From assembly GCA_039197885.1 (NCBI GenBank), contig JBCCTY010000084.1, positions 1 to 14,355 of the forward strand: a DNA stretch of 14,355 nucleotides. Reading direction: 5' to 3'. Shown here in pieces: positions 12,720 to 14,355 of this stretch (its first letter is position 1; each line of letters starts with the position of its first letter). This DNA is from JBCBSZ01 sp039197885. GTDB lineage: Bacteria; Actinomycetota; Acidimicrobiia; Acidimicrobiales; Poriferisodalaceae. Below the pieces are notes generated by a model, which made no database searches, had not been told where the DNA came from, and saw only the letters and a list, made by a program, of their open reading frames with translations. The position numbers and the translations under genes are program-made.

Positions 12720-12784
12720 CGGGTCGTCGAGGCGCAACGAACCCGATGCGGTGGGGGACACCTGCAGCCGGACGGTGTCGCTCA

Positions 12785-14355
12785 TCACCGAGCGCCCGGA
12801 CCGACCTCCTCGTCGGTGGTGCGCCGCACCCGCACGGGAATGGCGCTCATCACGGGGAGGCCGGTGATCCGATCGGTGCCGTCGGTGGCATCGACGAGGC
12901 GGTTCGTCGGAGCGCCGATCTCCCGGACACGCTCGTCGGTGGTCGACCGCCCGCCCCAGGAGTGCGCCATCGAGATCACGCCCCGCTTGATGTCGGGATC
13001 GGGGCGGGCGACGCCGACGACGCGGCCGCGCTGTGACGTGATCTCGACGAGGTCGCCGTCGGCGACGCCGAGCTCCGCGAGGTCGTCGGGGTGGAGGTGG
13101 GCGTGGTTGGTCGTCGCCACCCGGGCGAGGCCGGGGAGCTCGGAGCCGAGCGAGTTCAGCGCGTGCTTCAGGCGTCGGCTGACGAGCCGGAACGGGAAGC
13201 GCTCGGCCTCGAAACCGCCGAGCAGCGCCGCGCCGGCTCCCTCCGTGCGGACCTCGGCCAGCTCGGCCACGACGTCGTCGGGTGCCACGGCGAAGCGGCC
13301 GTCGGCATCGGGATCGGCGTCGACGACGCGGACCCGGCGGTCGTGGTGGATGACCTGTCGCTGCGTGCGCCACTCGCTCATCGGCATCCGGGCGCGACCG
13401 AAGACGTGGTCGATCACGTCGTGGTCGGTCAGGGGCTCATCGGTCAGCTGCCGCTCCACCGGCAGCCGTCCACCGGGGAGATCGATCGGTGTCCCGTTGC
13501 GGGCGGCGATGCCGGCGAACACCTCCCACTCGTTGAGCACGTCGTCGCCGGAGTCGATGACCGCGTCGGTGTAGTTGGTGTAGGGCGCAGGGAACCGACG
13601 ATCCATGACGTTGGGGATGTCGGCTCGCTCGAGCTGACCTCGGGGGGCGATGACGTAGTCGGCCAACTCGGCGGTCGCCGTCATCCGGTGGTCGATGACC
13701 ACGAGGAGGTCCAGGGCGGCCATCGCCTCGAGGGTCATGACCTGATCGGGGAACGCCTGGACGGGGTTGCCGCCGCTGACGATCAACGCTCGGACCTGTC
13801 CGTCACCGGGGAGCAGGATCTCCTCGTTCAATGCGTTGGTGAGCATCTCGTCGGGGAGGCCGGCGAGACTCCGGACCCGGTGCGGGGCGCCGGGTGTGGG
13901 GTCCGACGGTGGGATGACCTGGGCTCGGCGAACGTCGCCCGGTGACGACAGGTACGGGCTCTCGAGCGTGTCGCCCGGGCGGTTGACCCGGCCGCAGAGC
14001 ACGTTGAGCGTGAGGGTGAGGGTCTCGGTGAGCGAGCCGTGAGGCGCCATGTTGGGTCCGGTACCCGTCCCCGCCGCGCCGCGCTCGGCGGTGGCGAACA
14101 TCTCCGTGGCCGCCTCGATCGTGGCGGCGTCGAGGCCGCACCGATCGGCGGCGTAGCCGAGGTCGAACGGCCCGACCGCGGCGCCGAGGGCGTCGAGGTG
14201 CCCGGGCTCGATGTGGGCCTCGCAGAAGGTCGCGTCGTGCCAGCCCCGATCGAGGACGAGGCGCACCATCGCAGCGAGCAGCGTCGGGTCCTCGCCCGGA
14301 GCGACCTGGAGCCAGACGTCGGCCTGCTTCGCCAGCTCGGACCGGCGTGGATCGA
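12785..14355 (-). CDS. Molybdopterin oxidoreductase (bis-MGD, DMSO reductase superfamily), C-terminal part
   Basis: 522 residues of the C-terminal side are visible; the N-terminus lies beyond the right edge of the window. The first visible residues, DPRRSELAKQADVWLQVAPG, match the family's domain-III pattern (D-P-R-x-t-x-x-A-x-x-A-D-x-h-L-x-h-x-P-G). Further family signs, numbered from the first visible codon: NMAPHG (101-106), NVLCGRVNRPGDT (117-129), GGNPVQAFPD (194-203), VIDHRMTATAELADYVIAP (219-237) and a C-terminal cofactor-binding beta-barrel (about 388-508) with HPDDLAELGVADGDLVEI and AHSWGG. The electron donor or acceptor and the substrate cannot be identified; the N-terminal iron-sulfur motif is out of view. 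The ATG-like start at 14269 is internal. The stop overlaps an ATG that begins a spurious frame. Position before the SDR suggests, but does not prove, a joint role. Confidence 0.93.
   Translation of the reverse strand, partial: DPRRSELAKQADVWLQVAPGEDPTLLAAMVRLVLDRGWHDATFCEAHIEPGHLDALGAAVGPFDLGYAADRCGLDAATIEAATEMFATAERGAAGTGTGPNMAPHGSLTETLTLTLNVLCGRVNRPGDTLESPYLSSPGDVRRAQVIPPSDPTPGAPHRVRSLAGLPDEMLTNALNEEILLPGDGQVRALIVSGGNPVQAFPDQVMTLEAMAALDLLVVIDHRMTATAELADYVIAPRGQLERADIPNVMDRRFPAPYTNYTDAVIDSGDDVLNEWEVFAGIAARNGTPIDLPGGRLPVERQLTDEPLTDHDVIDHVFGRARMPMSEWRTQRQVIHHDRRVRVVDADPDADGRFAVAPDDVVAELAEVRTEGAGAALLGGFEAERFPFRLVSRRLKHALNSLGSELPGLARVATTNHAHLHPDDLAELGVADGDLVEITSQRGRVVGVARPDPDIKRGVISMAHSWGGRSTTDERVREIGAPTNRLVDATDGTDRITGLPVMSAIPVRVRRTTDEEVGPGAR

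Noticed and set aside
12366..12785. Minus-strand frame beginning MSDTVRLQVSP just after the molybdoenzyme stop, with an ATGA-type overlap
   Set aside because: The first 40 codons look weakly plausible, but the frame runs into the SDR gene out of phase as Arg-rich sequence without a stop in the gap, so it is probably chance.
1..14355. CRISPR arrays, insertion sequences, tRNA or rRNA genes, toxin-antitoxin or phage defence genes
   Set aside because: No regularly spaced repeats, transposase motifs, tRNA-like cloverleaf or defence-protein motifs were found by reading either strand.

Overview
High-GC window (rough impression around 70% G+C) with tightly packed genes, frequent GTG starts, purine-rich Shine-Dalgarno sites and protein families typical of Actinomycetota (SCO6745-family protein, bacterial P450s, a 755-residue cytoplasmic arylsulfatase, TetR regulators). 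Marine or soil Acidimicrobiia, or another catabolically versatile actinobacterium, would fit; the class is inference. No tRNA, rRNA, CRISPR array, insertion sequence or phage gene was seen, and no gene-free stretch exceeds about 150 bases.

Layout. (1) 1-1234, minus strand: a histidine-rich conserved protein of uncertain family followed by the N-terminus of an aminoglycoside-phosphotransferase-fold kinase cut by the window edge. (2) 1380-2711, plus: a cytochrome P450 with strong CYP153 (alkane/fatty-acid terminal hydroxylase) features, converging on a small DUF1330-like protein (2733-3038, minus). (3) 3158-7797, plus: a TetR regulator, then a tandem-duplicated DUF1330-like protein, an RNase Z-like metallo-beta-lactamase-fold hydrolase and a class I sulfatase. 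The last two overlap by ATGA. (4) 7849-10976, minus: a second P450 with strong CYP108 (P450terp) features, a Gfa/CENP-V-type zinc protein, an SCO6745-family protein and a VOC/glyoxalase-fold protein, closely spaced or overlapping. (5) 11063-11845, plus: a double-hotdog acyl-CoA thioesterase, abutting with zero spacing the stop of an SDR dehydrogenase (11846-12658, minus). (6) 12785-14355, minus: the C-terminal 522 residues of a molybdopterin oxidoreductase.

Taken together, the contents look like a catabolic accessory region for hydrophobic carbon sources. P450s introduce hydroxyls, an SDR could oxidise the alcohol, a thioesterase handles acyl-CoA, and a sulfatase plus MBL hydrolase could unmask sulfated or esterified substrates. 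No single pathway can be proven from sequence alone. The most distinctive unit is tetR - duplicated DUF1330 - MBL hydrolase - sulfatase. The regions upstream of tetR and upstream of the duplicated DUF1330 gene carry similar 19-bp elements (13 of 19 positions identical), one of them a good inverted repeat, suggesting one local TetR regulator controls both. No ferredoxin or ferredoxin reductase for either P450, and no formylglycine-generating enzyme for the sulfatase, is present in the window.
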